In this document: positions 24,850-34,102 of the stretch, in pieces
How positions within the stretch are numbered: position 1 is the first letter of the stretch
Layout: the number at the start of each line of letters is the position of its first letter
Program-made: the position numbers and the translations under genes
Notes under the pieces: generated by a model
Told to the model about the DNA's origin: nothing
The model's input: only the letters and a program-made list of their open reading frames with translations
Databases searched by the model: none
Source: Streptomyces griseoloalbus
Lineage (GTDB): Bacteria; Actinomycetota; Actinomycetes; Streptomycetales; Streptomycetaceae
Assembly (NCBI GenBank): GCA_014650015.1
Contig: BMUD01000028.1
Span: 1-64,000 of the forward strand
Direction of reading: 5' to 3'
Length of the DNA: 64,000 nucleotides

Positions 24850-26973
24850 GTGACCGCCGAGACGTCCGTGCCGTCCACAGCGCTGCTGGCAGGAGCAGAC
24901 CGGGACGGTTCCAACTACACCGCGCGGCACCTGCTCGTCCTCGAGGGGCTCGAGGCCGTGCGGAAGCGCCCCGGTATGTACATCGGATCGACCGACAGCC
25001 GCGGTCTGATGCACTGCCTCTGGGAAATCATCGACAACTCCGTGGACGAGGCCCTCGGAGGCTACTGCGACCACATCGACGTGGTCCTCCACGACGACGG
25101 CTCGGTGGAGGTCCGGGACAACGGCCGCGGCATCCCGGTCGACGTCGAGCCCAAGACCGGCCTCTCCGGCGTTGAGGTCGTCATGACCAAGCTGCACGCC
25201 GGCGGCAAGTTCGGAGGCGGCTCGTACGCCGCCTCCGGCGGTCTGCACGGCGTCGGCGCGTCCGTCGTCAACGCCCTCTCCGCACGCTTGGACGTCGAGG
25301 TGGACCGCGGGGGGCACACCCACGCGATCAGCTTCCGCCGCGGGGTCCCCGGTGCCTTCGCCGCCCTGGGGCCGGACGCGAAGTTCGAGGCCGGGAGCGG
25401 GCTGCGCAAGACCAAGAAGATCCCCAAGGCCCGCAGCGGCACGCGCGTGCGCTACTGGGCCGACCGCCAGATCTTCCTCAAGGACGCCAAGCTCGCCCTG
25501 GAGACGCTGCACCAGCGCGCGCGCCAGACCGCGTTCCTGGTGCCCGGCCTGACCATCGTCGTCCGTGACGAGTTCGGGCTCGGCGAGGGGGGCAGCAAGG
25601 GCGAGGAATCCTTCCGCTTCGACGGCGGTATCAGCGAGTTCTGCGAGTTCCTGGCCACCGACAGGCCCGTCTGTGACACCCTGCGCCTCACCGGTCAGGG
25701 CACCTTCAAGGAGACGGTCCCCGTGCTCGACGAGTACGGCCAGATGACGCCCACCGAGGTGACCCGCGAGCTCGGCGTCGACGTCGCGATGCGCTGGGGA
25801 ACCGGGTACGACACCACTCTCAGGTCCTTCGTCAACATCATCGCCACCCCCAAGGGCGGCACCCATGTCGCCGGCTTCGAGCAGGCCGTCGCCAAGACGA
25901 TGAACGAGGTGCTGCGCGCCAAGAAGATGCTGCGCGTGGCCGAGGACGACATCGTCAAGGACGACGCCCTCGAGGGTCTCACCGCGGTGGTCACGGTCCG
26001 CCTGGCCGAGCCCCAGTTCGAGGGGCAGACCAAGGAGGTCCTCGGCACCTCGGCGGCCCGCCGCATCGTGAACAACGTGATCGCCAAGGAGCTCAAGGCA
26101 TTCCTGACCTCCACCAAGCGCGACGCCGCCCAGCAGGCCCGGGTGGTCATGGAAAAGGCCGTCGCGGCGGCCCGCACCCGCATCGCGGCCCGTCAGCACA
26201 AGGACGCGCAGCGCCGCAAGACGGCCCTGGAGTCCTCGTCGCTGCCCGCCAAGCTCGCCGACTGCCGCAGCGACGACGTCGACCGCAGCGAGCTGTTCAT
26301 CGTCGAGGGCGACTCCGCGCTCGGCACGGCGAAGCTCGCCCGTAACTCCGAGTTCCAGGCGCTTCTGCCGATCCGCGGAAAGATCCTCAACGTTCAGAAG
26401 TCGTCCGTGACGGACATGCTGAAGAACGCCGAGTGCGGCGCGATCATCCAGGTCATAGGGGCCGGGTCGGGGCGGACCTTCGACATCGACACGGCGCGCT
26501 ACGGCAAGATCATCATGATGACCGACGCCGATGTCGACGGCTCCCACATTCGCACGCTGCTGCTGACGCTGTTCCACCGCTACATGCGGCCCATGGTCGA
26601 GGCCGGCCGGGTGTTCGCGGCGGTGCCGCCGCTGCACCGGATCGAGATCGTCCAGCCCAAGAAGGGCCAGGACAAGTACGTCTACACGTACTCGGACCGG
26701 GAGCTGCGCGACAAGCTCATGGAGTTCCAGAGCAAGGGCGTCCGGTACAAGGACTCGATCCAGCGCTACAAGGGACTCGGCGAGATGGACGCCGACCAGC
26801 TGGCCGAGACCACCATGGACCCCCGTCACCGCACCCTGCGCCGGATCAACCTCACCGATCTGGAGGCCGCCGAGCAGGTCTTCGACCTGCTCATGGGCAA
26901 CGACGTCGCCCCGCGCAAGGAGTTCATCTCCAGCTCCGCGGCGACGCTGGACCGGTCGCGCATCGACGCGTAG
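24850..26973 (+). CDS. parE: DNA topoisomerase IV subunit B (ParE / GyrB2 type)
   Basis: The 707-residue type IIA topoisomerase ATPase subunit pairs with ParC to decatenate chromosomes. Seen: GHKL ATPase domain with EIIDNSVDEALGG, DNGRGIPVD and GLHGVGASVVNALS; a transducer domain; a TOPRIM domain with EGDSALGTAKLARN (ParE-like rather than the GGDSAGG of GyrB) and metal-binding DADVDGSHIRTLLLT; and a C-terminal RYKGLGEM segment. GTG 24850 is chosen, with AGCGAGGAG about 8 bases upstream, instead of the long upstream frame. The partner parC lies about 10 kb away on the opposite strand. It is followed by a terminator at 27027. Confidence 0.96.
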   Translation: MTAETSVPSTALLAGADRDGSNYTARHLLVLEGLEAVRKRPGMYIGSTDSRGLMHCLWEIIDNSVDEALGGYCDHIDVVLHDDGSVEVRDNGRGIPVDVEPKTGLSGVEVVMTKLHAGGKFGGGSYAASGGLHGVGASVVNALSARLDVEVDRGGHTHAISFRRGVPGAFAALGPDAKFEAGSGLRKTKKIPKARSGTRVRYWADRQIFLKDAKLALETLHQRARQTAFLVPGLTIVVRDEFGLGEGGSKGEESFRFDGGISEFCEFLATDRPVCDTLRLTGQGTFKETVPVLDEYGQMTPTEVTRELGVDVAMRWGTGYDTTLRSFVNIIATPKGGTHVAGFEQAVAKTMNEVLRAKKMLRVAEDDIVKDDALEGLTAVVTVRLAEPQFEGQTKEVLGTSAARRIVNNVIAKELKAFLTSTKRDAAQQARVVMEKAVAAARTRIAARQHKDAQRRKTALESSSLPAKLADCRSDDVDRSELFIVEGDSALGTAKLARNSEFQALLPIRGKILNVQKSSVTDMLKNAECGAIIQVIGAGSGRTFDIDTARYGKIIMMTDADVDGSHIRTLLLTLFHRYMRPMVEAGRVFAAVPPLHRIEIVQPKKGQDKYVYTYSDRELRDKLMEFQSKGVRYKDSIQRYKGLGEMDADQLAETTMDPRHRTLRRINLTDLEAAEQVFDLLMGNDVAPRKEFISSSAATLDRSRIDA

Positions 26974-27026
26974 CGGCTGCGCCGGACGTGCTCACGGTGG
27001 GGCGGGTCACCTGATGGAGTGAAGAG

Positions 27027-27059
27027 GAACGGGAAGAAGAGTCAGGGATCTTCCCGTTC
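27027..27059 (+). terminator. parE terminator
   Basis: GAACGGGAAGA (27027-27037) and TCTTCCCGTTC (27049-27059) form a perfect 11-bp stem, 54 bases after the parE stop and just before the DUF485 gene. Confidence 0.8.
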
Positions 27060-27074
27060 TGTCCATCCTTGGAC

Positions 27075-27530
27075 ATGCAGCCAAGTAACTCGGGGGACGT
27101 GAGGTACGACGATCCCTGGTACGACGCCCTGGCTTCGGGCTGGGGCGAGTCGGCCGACACGGGGGTGCCGCCGGCGCGCCGCGGGAACGGCGCCGCGGCA
27201 GCCGCCGACGTCTACCTCGAAGTGCAACGCAGCGCGGCCTTCCAGGAGGTGCGCAGCCGGTACCGGCGGTTCGTGGTCCCGGCGGTCGTGGTCTTCTTCG
27301 CCTGGTACGTGGCGTACGTCGTCACCGCCACGACCGCGCCGGAGCTGATGGCACGGCCCGTCGCGGGCGCCGTGAACCTGGGGATGCTGGCGGGGCTCGG
27401 CCAGTTCCTGACCACCTTCCTGTTCACCTGGGCCTATGTACGGCACGCACGGCTGCGCAGGGACCGTGCGGCGCTGGAACTGCGCTGGGACACCCAGGAG
27501 CTGGCGCGGGGACGAGGCGGTGCGTCATGA
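27075..27530 (+). CDS. DUF485 family membrane protein
   Basis: The 151-residue protein has two transmembrane helices (about 73-93 and 107-133) in the DUF485 pattern SAAFQEVRSRYRRFVVPAVVVFFAWYVAYVVTATTAPELM...NLGMLAGLGQFLTTFLFTWAYVRHA. DUF485 proteins (YjcH type) are encoded with acetate or carboxylate SSS symporters and probably assist them. The stop overlaps the ATG of the symporter gene (ATGA at 27527), indicating translational coupling. ATG 27075 is used; a TTG two codons earlier is possible. Confidence 0.9.
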   Translation: MQPSNSGDVRYDDPWYDALASGWGESADTGVPPARRGNGAAAAADVYLEVQRSAAFQEVRSRYRRFVVPAVVVFFAWYVAYVVTATTAPELMARPVAGAVNLGMLAGLGQFLTTFLFTWAYVRHARLRRDRAALELRWDTQELARGRGGAS

Positions 27531-29119
27531 CGGTCGATCACCGGACGTCGGCACTGCTGCTGTTCAGCACGTTCGTCGCGGTCACGCTGGGCATCACGAC
27601 CTGGGTGAGCCGCCACCGGCACGGTTCGGCGGAGGAGTTCTACGCGGGCGGCCGGCTCTTCTCGCCGATGGAGAATGGTTTTGCCATCGCGGGCGACTAC
27701 ATGTCGGCCGCCTCCTTCCTCGGCATCTCCGGACTCATCGCGCTCGTCGGTTACGACGGGATGCTCTACTCGGTGGGCTTCCTCGTGGCCTGGCTGTTGG
27801 TCCTGTTCCTGGTCGCGGAACTGGTGCGCAACTGCGGGCGGTTCACGCTCGCCGACGTGGTCGCGGCCCGCATGCGGGAGCGGCCGGTGCGCATCGCGGC
27901 GGGAACCTCGTCGGTCACGGTGTCCGTTCTGTACCTGGTGGCGCAGATGGTGGGCGCGGGCAGCCTGGTCGCGCTGCTGCTCGGCGGTACCGGCGAGGCC
28001 GTGCGGGCGTGGACGGTCATCGGCGTCGGTGTGCTCATGGTGATCTATGTGTCGCTGGGAGGGATGCGCGCCACCACGTGGATCCAGATCGTCAAGGCGG
28101 TCCTGCTGCTCGGCGGCACCATCGCGCTGACCGTCCTCGTCCTGCTGCGGTTCCACGGCGACATCGACCGACTGCTGCGCACGGCGGCCGAGCGCAGCGG
28201 TCACGGAGAAGCGTTCCTGGCGCCCGGGCTCGCCTACGGCGGGGACTGGACCGCGCGCTTCGACTTCATCAGCCTGGGTCTCGCGCTCGTGCTCGGCACG
28301 GCCGGGCTGCCGCACATCCTGTCCCGCTTCTACACCGTCCCCACCGCCCGTGCGGCACGGCGTTCGGTCGTGTGGGCGATCGGGCTCATCGGCGGCTTCT
28401 ACCTGATGACGATCGTGCTCGGCTTCGGCGCGGCCGCCCTCATCGGACCGGACGCCGTCCGCGCCTCCGACGCGTCCGGGAACACGGCGGTGCCCCTTCT
28501 GGCGCTTGACCTGGGCGGCGGCGCCGGTTCCACGGGCGGAACGATTTTGTTCGCGATCGTCGCCGCGGTCGCCTTCGCCACGATCCTCGCCGTGGTCGCC
28601 GGGATCACGCTCGCCTCCTCGGCGTCCGTCGCGCACGACCTGTACGCCTCCCTGCGGCGCCGAAGCGGCGAACCGCGCAGCGAGGTGGCCGTGGCCCGGG
28701 TCGCCGCGGTCGGCATCGGCCTGCTCGCGATCGTCCTCGGTCTGCTGGTCCGCGACCTCAACGTCGCGTTCCTCGTGGGCCTCGCCTTCGCCGTGGCGGC
28801 CTCCGCCAACCTGCCCGTGCTGCTGTACTCGCTGTTCTGGCGCGGCTTCACCACACGCGGCGCCGTGTGGGCCGTCTACGGGGGTCTGGTCCCGGCCGTG
28901 GTGCTGGTGCTGCTGTCTCCCGTGGTCTCGGGCAGCCCCGCGTCCCTCTTTCCCGGCGTCGACTTCCAGCTCTTCCCGCTGCAGAACCCGGGGCTGGTCT
29001 CCATCCCCCTGGGTTTCCTCGCGGGCTGGCTTGGCACGGTCACCTCGACCGAGGTTCCCGACGAGGCCAGGCACGCGGAGGCCGAGGTGCGCTCACTGAC
29101 CGGCGCGGGGGCCGTGTAA
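27527..29119 (+). CDS. sodium:solute symporter (SSS family, ActP-like carboxylate permease)
   Basis: The 530-residue membrane protein has about 13 hydrophobic helices and SSS-family signatures: FYAGGRLFSPMENGFAIAGDYMSAASFLGISG at helices 1-2, YVSLGGMRATTWIQIVKAVLLL, and GTAGLPHILSRFYTVPTARAARRS (the typical acetate/cation symporter segment). Closest in pattern are acetate/propionate/pyruvate importers of the ActP/MctC group, so a monocarboxylate is the likely substrate (inference). It forms an operon with DUF485 and converges with a CitAB/DcuSR-like two-component system, which may control its expression. Confidence 0.92.
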   Translation: MTVDHRTSALLLFSTFVAVTLGITTWVSRHRHGSAEEFYAGGRLFSPMENGFAIAGDYMSAASFLGISGLIALVGYDGMLYSVGFLVAWLLVLFLVAELVRNCGRFTLADVVAARMRERPVRIAAGTSSVTVSVLYLVAQMVGAGSLVALLLGGTGEAVRAWTVIGVGVLMVIYVSLGGMRATTWIQIVKAVLLLGGTIALTVLVLLRFHGDIDRLLRTAAERSGHGEAFLAPGLAYGGDWTARFDFISLGLALVLGTAGLPHILSRFYTVPTARAARRSVVWAIGLIGGFYLMTIVLGFGAAALIGPDAVRASDASGNTAVPLLALDLGGGAGSTGGTILFAIVAAVAFATILAVVAGITLASSASVAHDLYASLRRRSGEPRSEVAVARVAAVGIGLLAIVLGLLVRDLNVAFLVGLAFAVAASANLPVLLYSLFWRGFTTRGAVWAVYGGLVPAVVLVLLSPVVSGSPASLFPGVDFQLFPLQNPGLVSIPLGFLAGWLGTVTSTEVPDEARHAEAEVRSLTGAGAV

Positions 29120-29132
29120 CGGCCCGGTCGAG

Positions 29133-29153
29133 ACGGACGGCGCCGTCGTCCGT
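29133..29153. terminator. terminator between convergent symporter and response regulator genes
   Basis: ACGGACG (29133-29139) and CGTCCGT (29147-29153) form a stem in the 81-bp gap between two convergent genes. Confidence 0.55.
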
Positions 29154-29200
29154 ATGGAGGGAGGGCACGGTTCCTTCCCCCGCCCCCATGGGCCGTGTCC

Positions 29201-29881
29201 TCAGGCGCGGGTCGCCCACACATAACGGTGTTCCGGGCGGCCCGCGTCGCCGTACTTCAGGGTCAGCCTGGCCCGTCCCGTGCGTTCCAGGAGCTTCAGA
29301 TAGCGCTGTGCGGTCTGGCGGCTCACCCCGGTGCGTTCGGCGATCTCCTGGGCCGACAGCGGGCCGTCGGCGTTCATCAGCGACTGCCGTACGAGTTCGG
29401 CGGTGGTGGGGGAGTGCCCCTTGGGCAGCTGGTGTTCGGCCGACGCCGACAGCGCGCCGAAGATGCGGTCCACCTCCGCCTGTTCCGCCTCGCCGCCGCC
29501 GTCGAGGGTGCGCCGCAGTTCCGCGTACGCCTCCAGCTTGACGCGCAGACCGGCGAAGGCGAACGGCTTGACCAGGTACTGCAGGGCGCCATGGCGCATC
29601 GCCGCCTGGACGGTGGACACATCACGCGCCGCCGTCACCATGATCACGTCGGTCTGGTGGCCACGCCGGCGCATCTCCTGGACGACCTCGAGCCCCGTCT
29701 CGTCGGGCAGATAGTGGTCCATGAGCACGAGATCCAGCCGGGGCAGTGTCTCCAGGCAGCCGAGCGCCTCGGCCGCGCTGTGCGCCTCCCCGGCGACGTG
29801 GAAGCCGGGCACCTTCTCGACATACGCGGCGTTGACCTGCGCGACCCGGATGTCGTCGTCCACGACCAGGACCTCGATCAC
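29201..29881 (-). CDS. CitB/DcuR-type response regulator
   Basis: The 226-residue regulator has a receiver domain with acidic pocket VVDDD, the phosphoacceptor Asp in LDLVLMDHYLPDETGLEV (about 55), and the conserved Thr and Lys (MVTAA, LVKPFAF). The C-terminal helix-turn-helix GPLSAQEIAERTGVSRQTAQRYLKLLERTGRA is the CitB/DcuR arrangement. It is encoded just after its kinase with a 4-base overlap, so the two are made together. CitB-type regulators activate transport and metabolism of citrate and C4-dicarboxylates, which fits the neighbouring symporter and citrate synthase genes. Confidence 0.94.
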   Translation of the reverse strand: MIEVLVVDDDIRVAQVNAAYVEKVPGFHVAGEAHSAAEALGCLETLPRLDLVLMDHYLPDETGLEVVQEMRRRGHQTDVIMVTAARDVSTVQAAMRHGALQYLVKPFAFAGLRVKLEAYAELRRTLDGGGEAEQAEVDRIFGALSASAEHQLPKGHSPTTAELVRQSLMNADGPLSAQEIAERTGVSRQTAQRYLKLLERTGRARLTLKYGDAGRPEHRYVWATRA

Positions 29882-31569
29882 CGCGACTCCTCCTTGACGG
29901 TCCGCGACTCCTCGTCGGCGGTCGGGCCGGACGCCCCGGCGAGAGCGGGCTGCGTGCTCGGTTCGGTCAGGGCCTCGGGCAGGACCACGGTGAACTCCGC
30001 CCCTCCGCCGTGCGCCTCGCCCACACCGGCGCTGCCTCCCTGCCGCTCGGCCAGCCTGCGCACCAGGGGCAGTCCGATCCCCCGCTCGCGGTGGGCCGGC
30101 GGCTCCTTGGTGGACCAGCCCTCTGTGAAGATCAACTCGCGCTGCTCCGGCGGAATTCCGGGCCCGGTGTCGCGCACCACCAGTACCGCCGCGCGCCCCT
30201 CGGCGCGCAGTTCGACCTCCACGCGCGCGTGCGGTGTCCCGGCGACGGCGTCCAGGGCGTTGTCCACCAGGTTACCCACGATGGTGACCAGTCCCCGCGG
30301 GTCGATCAGCCGGTCCGGCAGCCGGGTCCGGTCCGAGACCCACAGCGCCACTCCACGCTCGGCCGCGACCGTCGCCTTGCCCACCAGGAGCGCCGCCAGC
30401 AGCGGATCCCGGATCTTCTCGGTGACCTGTTCCGACGTCGCCCGGTGGTCGCCGACGACCTCGCCGACGAACTCCACCGCGTCGTCGTACATCTCGAGTT
30501 CCAGCAGCCCCAGCAGGGTGTGCATGCGGTTCGCGTGCTCGTGGTCCTGGGCGCGCAGCGCGTCGATCAGCCCACGGGTGGAATCCAGTTCCCGGCCGAG
30601 CCGGTCCAGCTCCGTGCGGTCGCGCAGGGTCGCCACGGCGCCGCCGTCGTCGGTCGGCATCCGGTTGGCGACCAGGACGCGCGGTCCGCGGACGGTGAGC
30701 AGATCGGTGCCGGTCACCCGTCCGGCCAGCACATCGGACGTGCGTCCCGCGCCGAGTGCCTCGTCGGGGGAGTGGCCGACGGCCTCCTCACCGATCCCCA
30801 GCAGGCGCTGCGCCTCGTCGTTCAGAAGGCGGACGCGCCCGGTGCGGTCCAGGGCGACGACGCCCTCCCGGAGGCCGTGCAGCATGGCCTCACGCTCCGC
30901 GAGCAGCGCCGCGATGTCCGAGAAGGCCAGGTCGCGGGTCTGCCGGTGCACCCGCCGCGAGATGAGCCAGGCCGCGAGCGCGCCGACGGCCAGGGCGCCG
31001 CCCGCGTACGCGAACAGCCCCGGGATGGCGTGGATCAGCCGGGCCCGGACGCTGTCGTAGGCGATGCCGACCGAGACCGCCCCGATGATCTCGCCGTCGT
31101 CGTCGCGCAGCGGCACCTTGCCCCGTGCGGAGCGTCCCAGGGTGCCCTCGTCGATCTCCATGACGTCATGTCCGGCCAGTGCCTCGCCGGGGTCGGTCGA
31201 CACCCTGCCGCCGATCCGCCGCGGGTCGGTGTGGGACCAGCGCACGCCCCGCCGGTCCAGCACCACGATGTACTCGGCACCGGTGGCTCTCCGGATCCGT
31301 TCCGCGTCCCGCTGCACCGGTCCGTCCGGGGACGGTGCCGTGCCGCGCAGGTCGTGCGCGAGCTGCGGCTGCTGGGCGGTGGTCTGCGCGATCGCGAGGG
31401 CGCGGCGCATCGCCTGGTCGTCCAGCTGGTCGCCGAGCGGCGCGAGGAACAGTCCGGTGGCGAGCACGGCGACTCCCGCGGCGATCGCCAGCTGCATCAG
31501 CAGGACCTGCGAGAACACCCGCCGCGGCAGGCCGAGGCGCAGGCGGCGTGCGGGGGGAGTGGGACTCAT
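29878..31569 (-). CDS. CitA/DcuS-type sensor histidine kinase
   Basis: The 563-residue kinase has two membrane helices (about 17-42 and 178-200) around an extracytoplasmic PAS-like sensor containing VVLDRRGVRWSHTDPRRIGG, as in citrate/dicarboxylate sensors. A cytoplasmic PAS domain follows (MLHGLREGVVALDRTGRVRLLNDEAQRLLG), then a DHEHANRMHTLLGLLEL phosphoacceptor segment of the CitA type, and an ATPase domain with N box NLVDNALDAV, DTGPGIP and GIGLPLVRRLAE. ATG 31569 is preferred; the longer frame adds 28 low-complexity residues. The ligand is likely a carboxylate (inference from family and context). Confidence 0.93.
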   Translation of the reverse strand: MSPTPPARRLRLGLPRRVFSQVLLMQLAIAAGVAVLATGLFLAPLGDQLDDQAMRRALAIAQTTAQQPQLAHDLRGTAPSPDGPVQRDAERIRRATGAEYIVVLDRRGVRWSHTDPRRIGGRVSTDPGEALAGHDVMEIDEGTLGRSARGKVPLRDDDGEIIGAVSVGIAYDSVRARLIHAIPGLFAYAGGALAVGALAAWLISRRVHRQTRDLAFSDIAALLAEREAMLHGLREGVVALDRTGRVRLLNDEAQRLLGIGEEAVGHSPDEALGAGRTSDVLAGRVTGTDLLTVRGPRVLVANRMPTDDGGAVATLRDRTELDRLGRELDSTRGLIDALRAQDHEHANRMHTLLGLLELEMYDDAVEFVGEVVGDHRATSEQVTEKIRDPLLAALLVGKATVAAERGVALWVSDRTRLPDRLIDPRGLVTIVGNLVDNALDAVAGTPHARVEVELRAEGRAAVLVVRDTGPGIPPEQRELIFTEGWSTKEPPAHRERGIGLPLVRRLAERQGGSAGVGEAHGGGAEFTVVLPEALTEPSTQPALAGASGPTADEESRTVKEESR

Positions 31570-31740
31570 ACCCAAGACGGTACGTGGGTGGGCGCGGGGG
31601 GCCGCAGGGGTGTGGCGGGGATCTCCCGGGCGCGCGGGCGGGACGCGGCTCACGCGCGTGCGGGACCGACCGGCACGGGGGACGCCTGTGGGGCCTGCCC
31701 ATCACTGCACCGCGCGGGGCTCTGTGGCCGCGCGGGACGG

Positions 31741-32679
31741 TCAGCCGGCCAGCGCCGCCACGGTCATCTCGCGGACCGCCATCACGTCCATCCGCGCGGG
31801 TGAACCGAGCACCGACCCGCAGCTCTCCGGACGGGGCGGAAGCGAGGCCCCCTGCGCGACCTCCACCAGCCACCGGCGCCCGTCCACGTGGGCGACGGTC
31901 ACCTCCCAGCGGGACGCCGCGCCGTCCGTCCGTACGACGCTCAGGGCCTCCGCGGCGTACTCGCCCACCGCGTGCCGGACGGCCAGCTCGGCCGTCTGAC
32001 CGGGCCGCTCCCAGGCGGACCTGCCGCGGCACCCCTCGACGACGATCCGGCCCTCCTGCGCCCTGTGCAGCACCTCTTCGACGAGATGTGCCTCGGCCCT
32101 GCCGTAGGCGTAGCCGTACGGCAGGACGAGCACCGTGGGGGAGAAGCGGTGACCACCCAGGTGGGTGACCTCCCAGACGCCCTTGACCCCGGAAGCGGCC
32201 AGTTCGGCCGCCAGAGGGCGGCCGAGGAGGGCACAGCAGCGGTCACGCTTGCCGTTGGTGCAGACGAGGGCGAGCGGGTCGCCCTCGTGGGGCCGCCCGC
32301 CGAGCACCGTGTCGAACGTGTCGGGCTCGCCCCTGCCGAGCGCGGCGAAATCGAGGTCGAGCAGCCGTTCGGGCTCCGCGGTCGTGGCGGCGCGCAGCCA
32401 CACGTTGCCCGGAACGGTGTGGGCCACATACACCTGTCGCGTGGCGGGCACCCGGCAGTCCGCGTGCCGCCCGGGGCGGCGGATGAGCGCGATGCGCACC
32501 CCGGTGCCCTTCGCGGCCGTCTCCAGGGCGCGGCCCAGCGCGGGGTCGAGATGGCTCGAGGTGAGCGCCTTGGCACCCCAGGGGCCGGACTGCTCCAGCA
32601 GCAGCCAGGTGCTCGCGGTGGCCGCGGTTCCCGCGACCGGCTCGTCGAGCGTGCGGGAGACGGTTGTGCACGTACTCAC
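31741..32679 (-). CDS. sucrase/ferredoxin-like family protein
   Basis: The 312-residue protein belongs to the Suc_Fer-like family, which has a thioredoxin-like ferredoxin fold. The conserved stretch is LVCTNGKRDRCCALLGRPLAAEL...WEVTHLGGHRFSPTVLVLPYG. Its Cys and His residues are candidates to bind a 2Fe-2S cluster, and a Cys near the N-terminus (STCTT) is also seen. Related proteins have been linked to siderophore-iron reduction, which agrees with the iron-box-like site lying exactly before the GTG start (32679). It follows the citrate synthase-like gene by only 24 bases on the same strand. Confidence 0.9.
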   Translation of the reverse strand: MSTCTTVSRTLDEPVAGTAATASTWLLLEQSGPWGAKALTSSHLDPALGRALETAAKGTGVRIALIRRPGRHADCRVPATRQVYVAHTVPGNVWLRAATTAEPERLLDLDFAALGRGEPDTFDTVLGGRPHEGDPLALVCTNGKRDRCCALLGRPLAAELAASGVKGVWEVTHLGGHRFSPTVLVLPYGYAYGRAEAHLVEEVLHRAQEGRIVVEGCRGRSAWERPGQTAELAVRHAVGEYAAEALSVVRTDGAASRWEVTVAHVDGRRWLVEVAQGASLPPRPESCGSVLGSPARMDVMAVREMTVAALAG

Positions 32680-32698
32680 AGAGGTGAGCCTAACCTGA
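32680..32698 (-). promoter_or_regulatory. iron box (DmdR/IdeR-type operator)
   Basis: On the minus strand the 19-mer TCAGGTTAGGCTCACCTCT matches the actinobacterial iron box TTAGGTTAGGCTAACCTAA at 15 of 19 positions. It directly touches the start codon of the Suc_Fer gene inside a 24-bp intergenic gap, so bound repressor would block initiation. Confidence 0.75.
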
Positions 32699-32703
32699 CT
32701 TGC

Positions 32704-33993
32704 TCAGGAGTGACGTGTCACCCCACCCGCGTCCGGCTCGGGCAGCGGCCGTGGTGGCTTCGGCCCCGCGTACTGCCCGCTGGGGCGCATACGCAGGGGG
32801 CGCTCGCCGTACTCCTCCAGGGCGTGGGCGATCCATCCGGCCGTACGGGCGACGGCGAAGATCGTCTCGCCTGCCGTGGCCGGCATGCCGGAGGACGCAG
32901 TGAAGACGGCGAGAGCCAGGTCGACGTTGGCGTGCAGGGGGGTGTGGCGGGCGGCGGTGGCCACGATGTCGCGTGCGGCGGCCAGGGCGGGGCCGGCGTG
33001 CGGGATGTCCTCCAGGAGGGCGAAGAGCGCACGCGCGCGTGGGTCCTCACCGGGGTAGAGGCGGTGGCCGAGTCCCGGGATGCGGCGGCCGGCCCGCAGT
33101 TCGTCGGCGACCACGGGGGTCGCGTCCCCCTGGTCGAGAACCTCCAGCAGCAGCCTGTGCGCGAGGCCGCCGGCCGCTCCGTGCAGCGGGCCCTCAAGCA
33201 CGCCCAGCCCCGCCGAGACGGCCGCGTAGGGGTGTGCGCGGGCGGAGGCGGCGACGCGGACGGCGAGCGTGGAGGCGGCGAGGTCGTGGTCGACGAGGAG
33301 CGCGAGGGCCGTGTCCAGGACGCGCAGCCGCGCCTCGTCGGCCTCCCACCCGGTGAGCCGGGCCCAGAGGCGGTGGGCCAGCGGACCGGAGTCGCGGTGG
33401 CCGGGGGGGACCGCGGGGAGGGCGGCGACGAGGGTGGGGATGAGCGACCGGGCCGTGCCGAGTACGGCCTCCTCGGACAGGTCGAAGCGCAGCGGGTCGG
33501 CGGTCGCCGCGGCGATGGCCGCGACCCGCAGGCGGTCGGTGGGCGTGGCGTGTTCGGGCAGGGCGTCGACGGCGCGCCGGGCCACGGCGACGGACGCCTC
33601 GGGTGCGCCGAATGCGGCACCGGGGCGGAGCCGGCCCGTCCACAGCCACTCGGCGACCTCCTCGTAGGTGTGCCGGGTGGCCAGTTCGACGGCGTCGACA
33701 CCTCGGAAGTAGTACCGGTCGCTGTCGATCAGGGTGAGGCGGGTCCGCACGGACAACTCGCTGCCCGGACCGCTCGAACTGCCCGCGCTCCCGCGTCTGT
33801 TGCGCCGCGCGAGCGTCTCCACCTCCGCGGCGTCGAAGGTGCTGCCCCGGCCGCCGGGCGCCCGCCGGCTGCTGAGCTGGCCACGGCTCACGTACGCGTA
33901 CACGGTCTCCGGCTTCACGCCGAGCAGCTCGGCGGCCTCCTTGGTGCTCAGGCGCCGGTCCGAGCCGACGGGGGAGAGGTCTTGATCGCGCAT
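32704..33993 (-). CDS. citrate synthase family protein with N-terminal helix-turn-helix
   Basis: The 429-residue protein has an N-terminal MerR/excisionase-type DNA-binding domain (about 12-60: RLSTKEAAELLGVKPETVYAYVSRGQLSSRR..GRGSTFDAAEVETLARR). It is fused to a citrate synthase domain with GPLHGAAGGLAHRLL, GLGHRLYPGEDPRARALF and FAVARTAGWIAHALEEY. The second catalytic His is present in GLGHRLY and the first in GPLHGA. It may be an enzyme, a regulator or both. It is divergent from a second citrate synthase gene whose promoter holds a palindrome, an obvious candidate target. ATG 33993 lacks a strong ribosome site. Confidence 0.9.
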   Translation of the reverse strand: MRDQDLSPVGSDRRLSTKEAAELLGVKPETVYAYVSRGQLSSRRAPGGRGSTFDAAEVETLARRNRRGSAGSSSGPGSELSVRTRLTLIDSDRYYFRGVDAVELATRHTYEEVAEWLWTGRLRPGAAFGAPEASVAVARRAVDALPEHATPTDRLRVAAIAAATADPLRFDLSEEAVLGTARSLIPTLVAALPAVPPGHRDSGPLAHRLWARLTGWEADEARLRVLDTALALLVDHDLAASTLAVRVAASARAHPYAAVSAGLGVLEGPLHGAAGGLAHRLLLEVLDQGDATPVVADELRAGRRIPGLGHRLYPGEDPRARALFALLEDIPHAGPALAAARDIVATAARHTPLHANVDLALAVFTASSGMPATAGETIFAVARTAGWIAHALEEYGERPLRMRPSGQYAGPKPPRPLPEPDAGGVTRHS

Positions 33994-34031
33994 GGGGTCA
34001 CGGTATCCGTCCTGCCTCACACGGACTGAAG

Positions 34032-34076
34032 CATTGATGCAATCAATGTTGACAGCTTTCCAGTCAAGGATAGACA
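34032..34076 (+). promoter_or_regulatory. palindrome and promoter between divergent citrate synthase genes
   Basis: The palindrome CATTGAT-GCA-ATCAATG (34032-34048) directly abuts a perfect -35 TTGACA (34049-34054), followed after 16 bases by a -10-like TAGACA (34071-34076). The only notably AT-rich patch here, it could be the site of the neighbouring HTH-citrate synthase protein. Confidence 0.6.
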
Positions 34077-34102
34077 GTCGAATCAAGTTCGAGGAGGAAG
34101 TC

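Noticed and set aside
24805-26829. 674-residue frame antisense to parE
   Set aside because: Mirror of a strongly biased coding strand; low-complexity, no family match.
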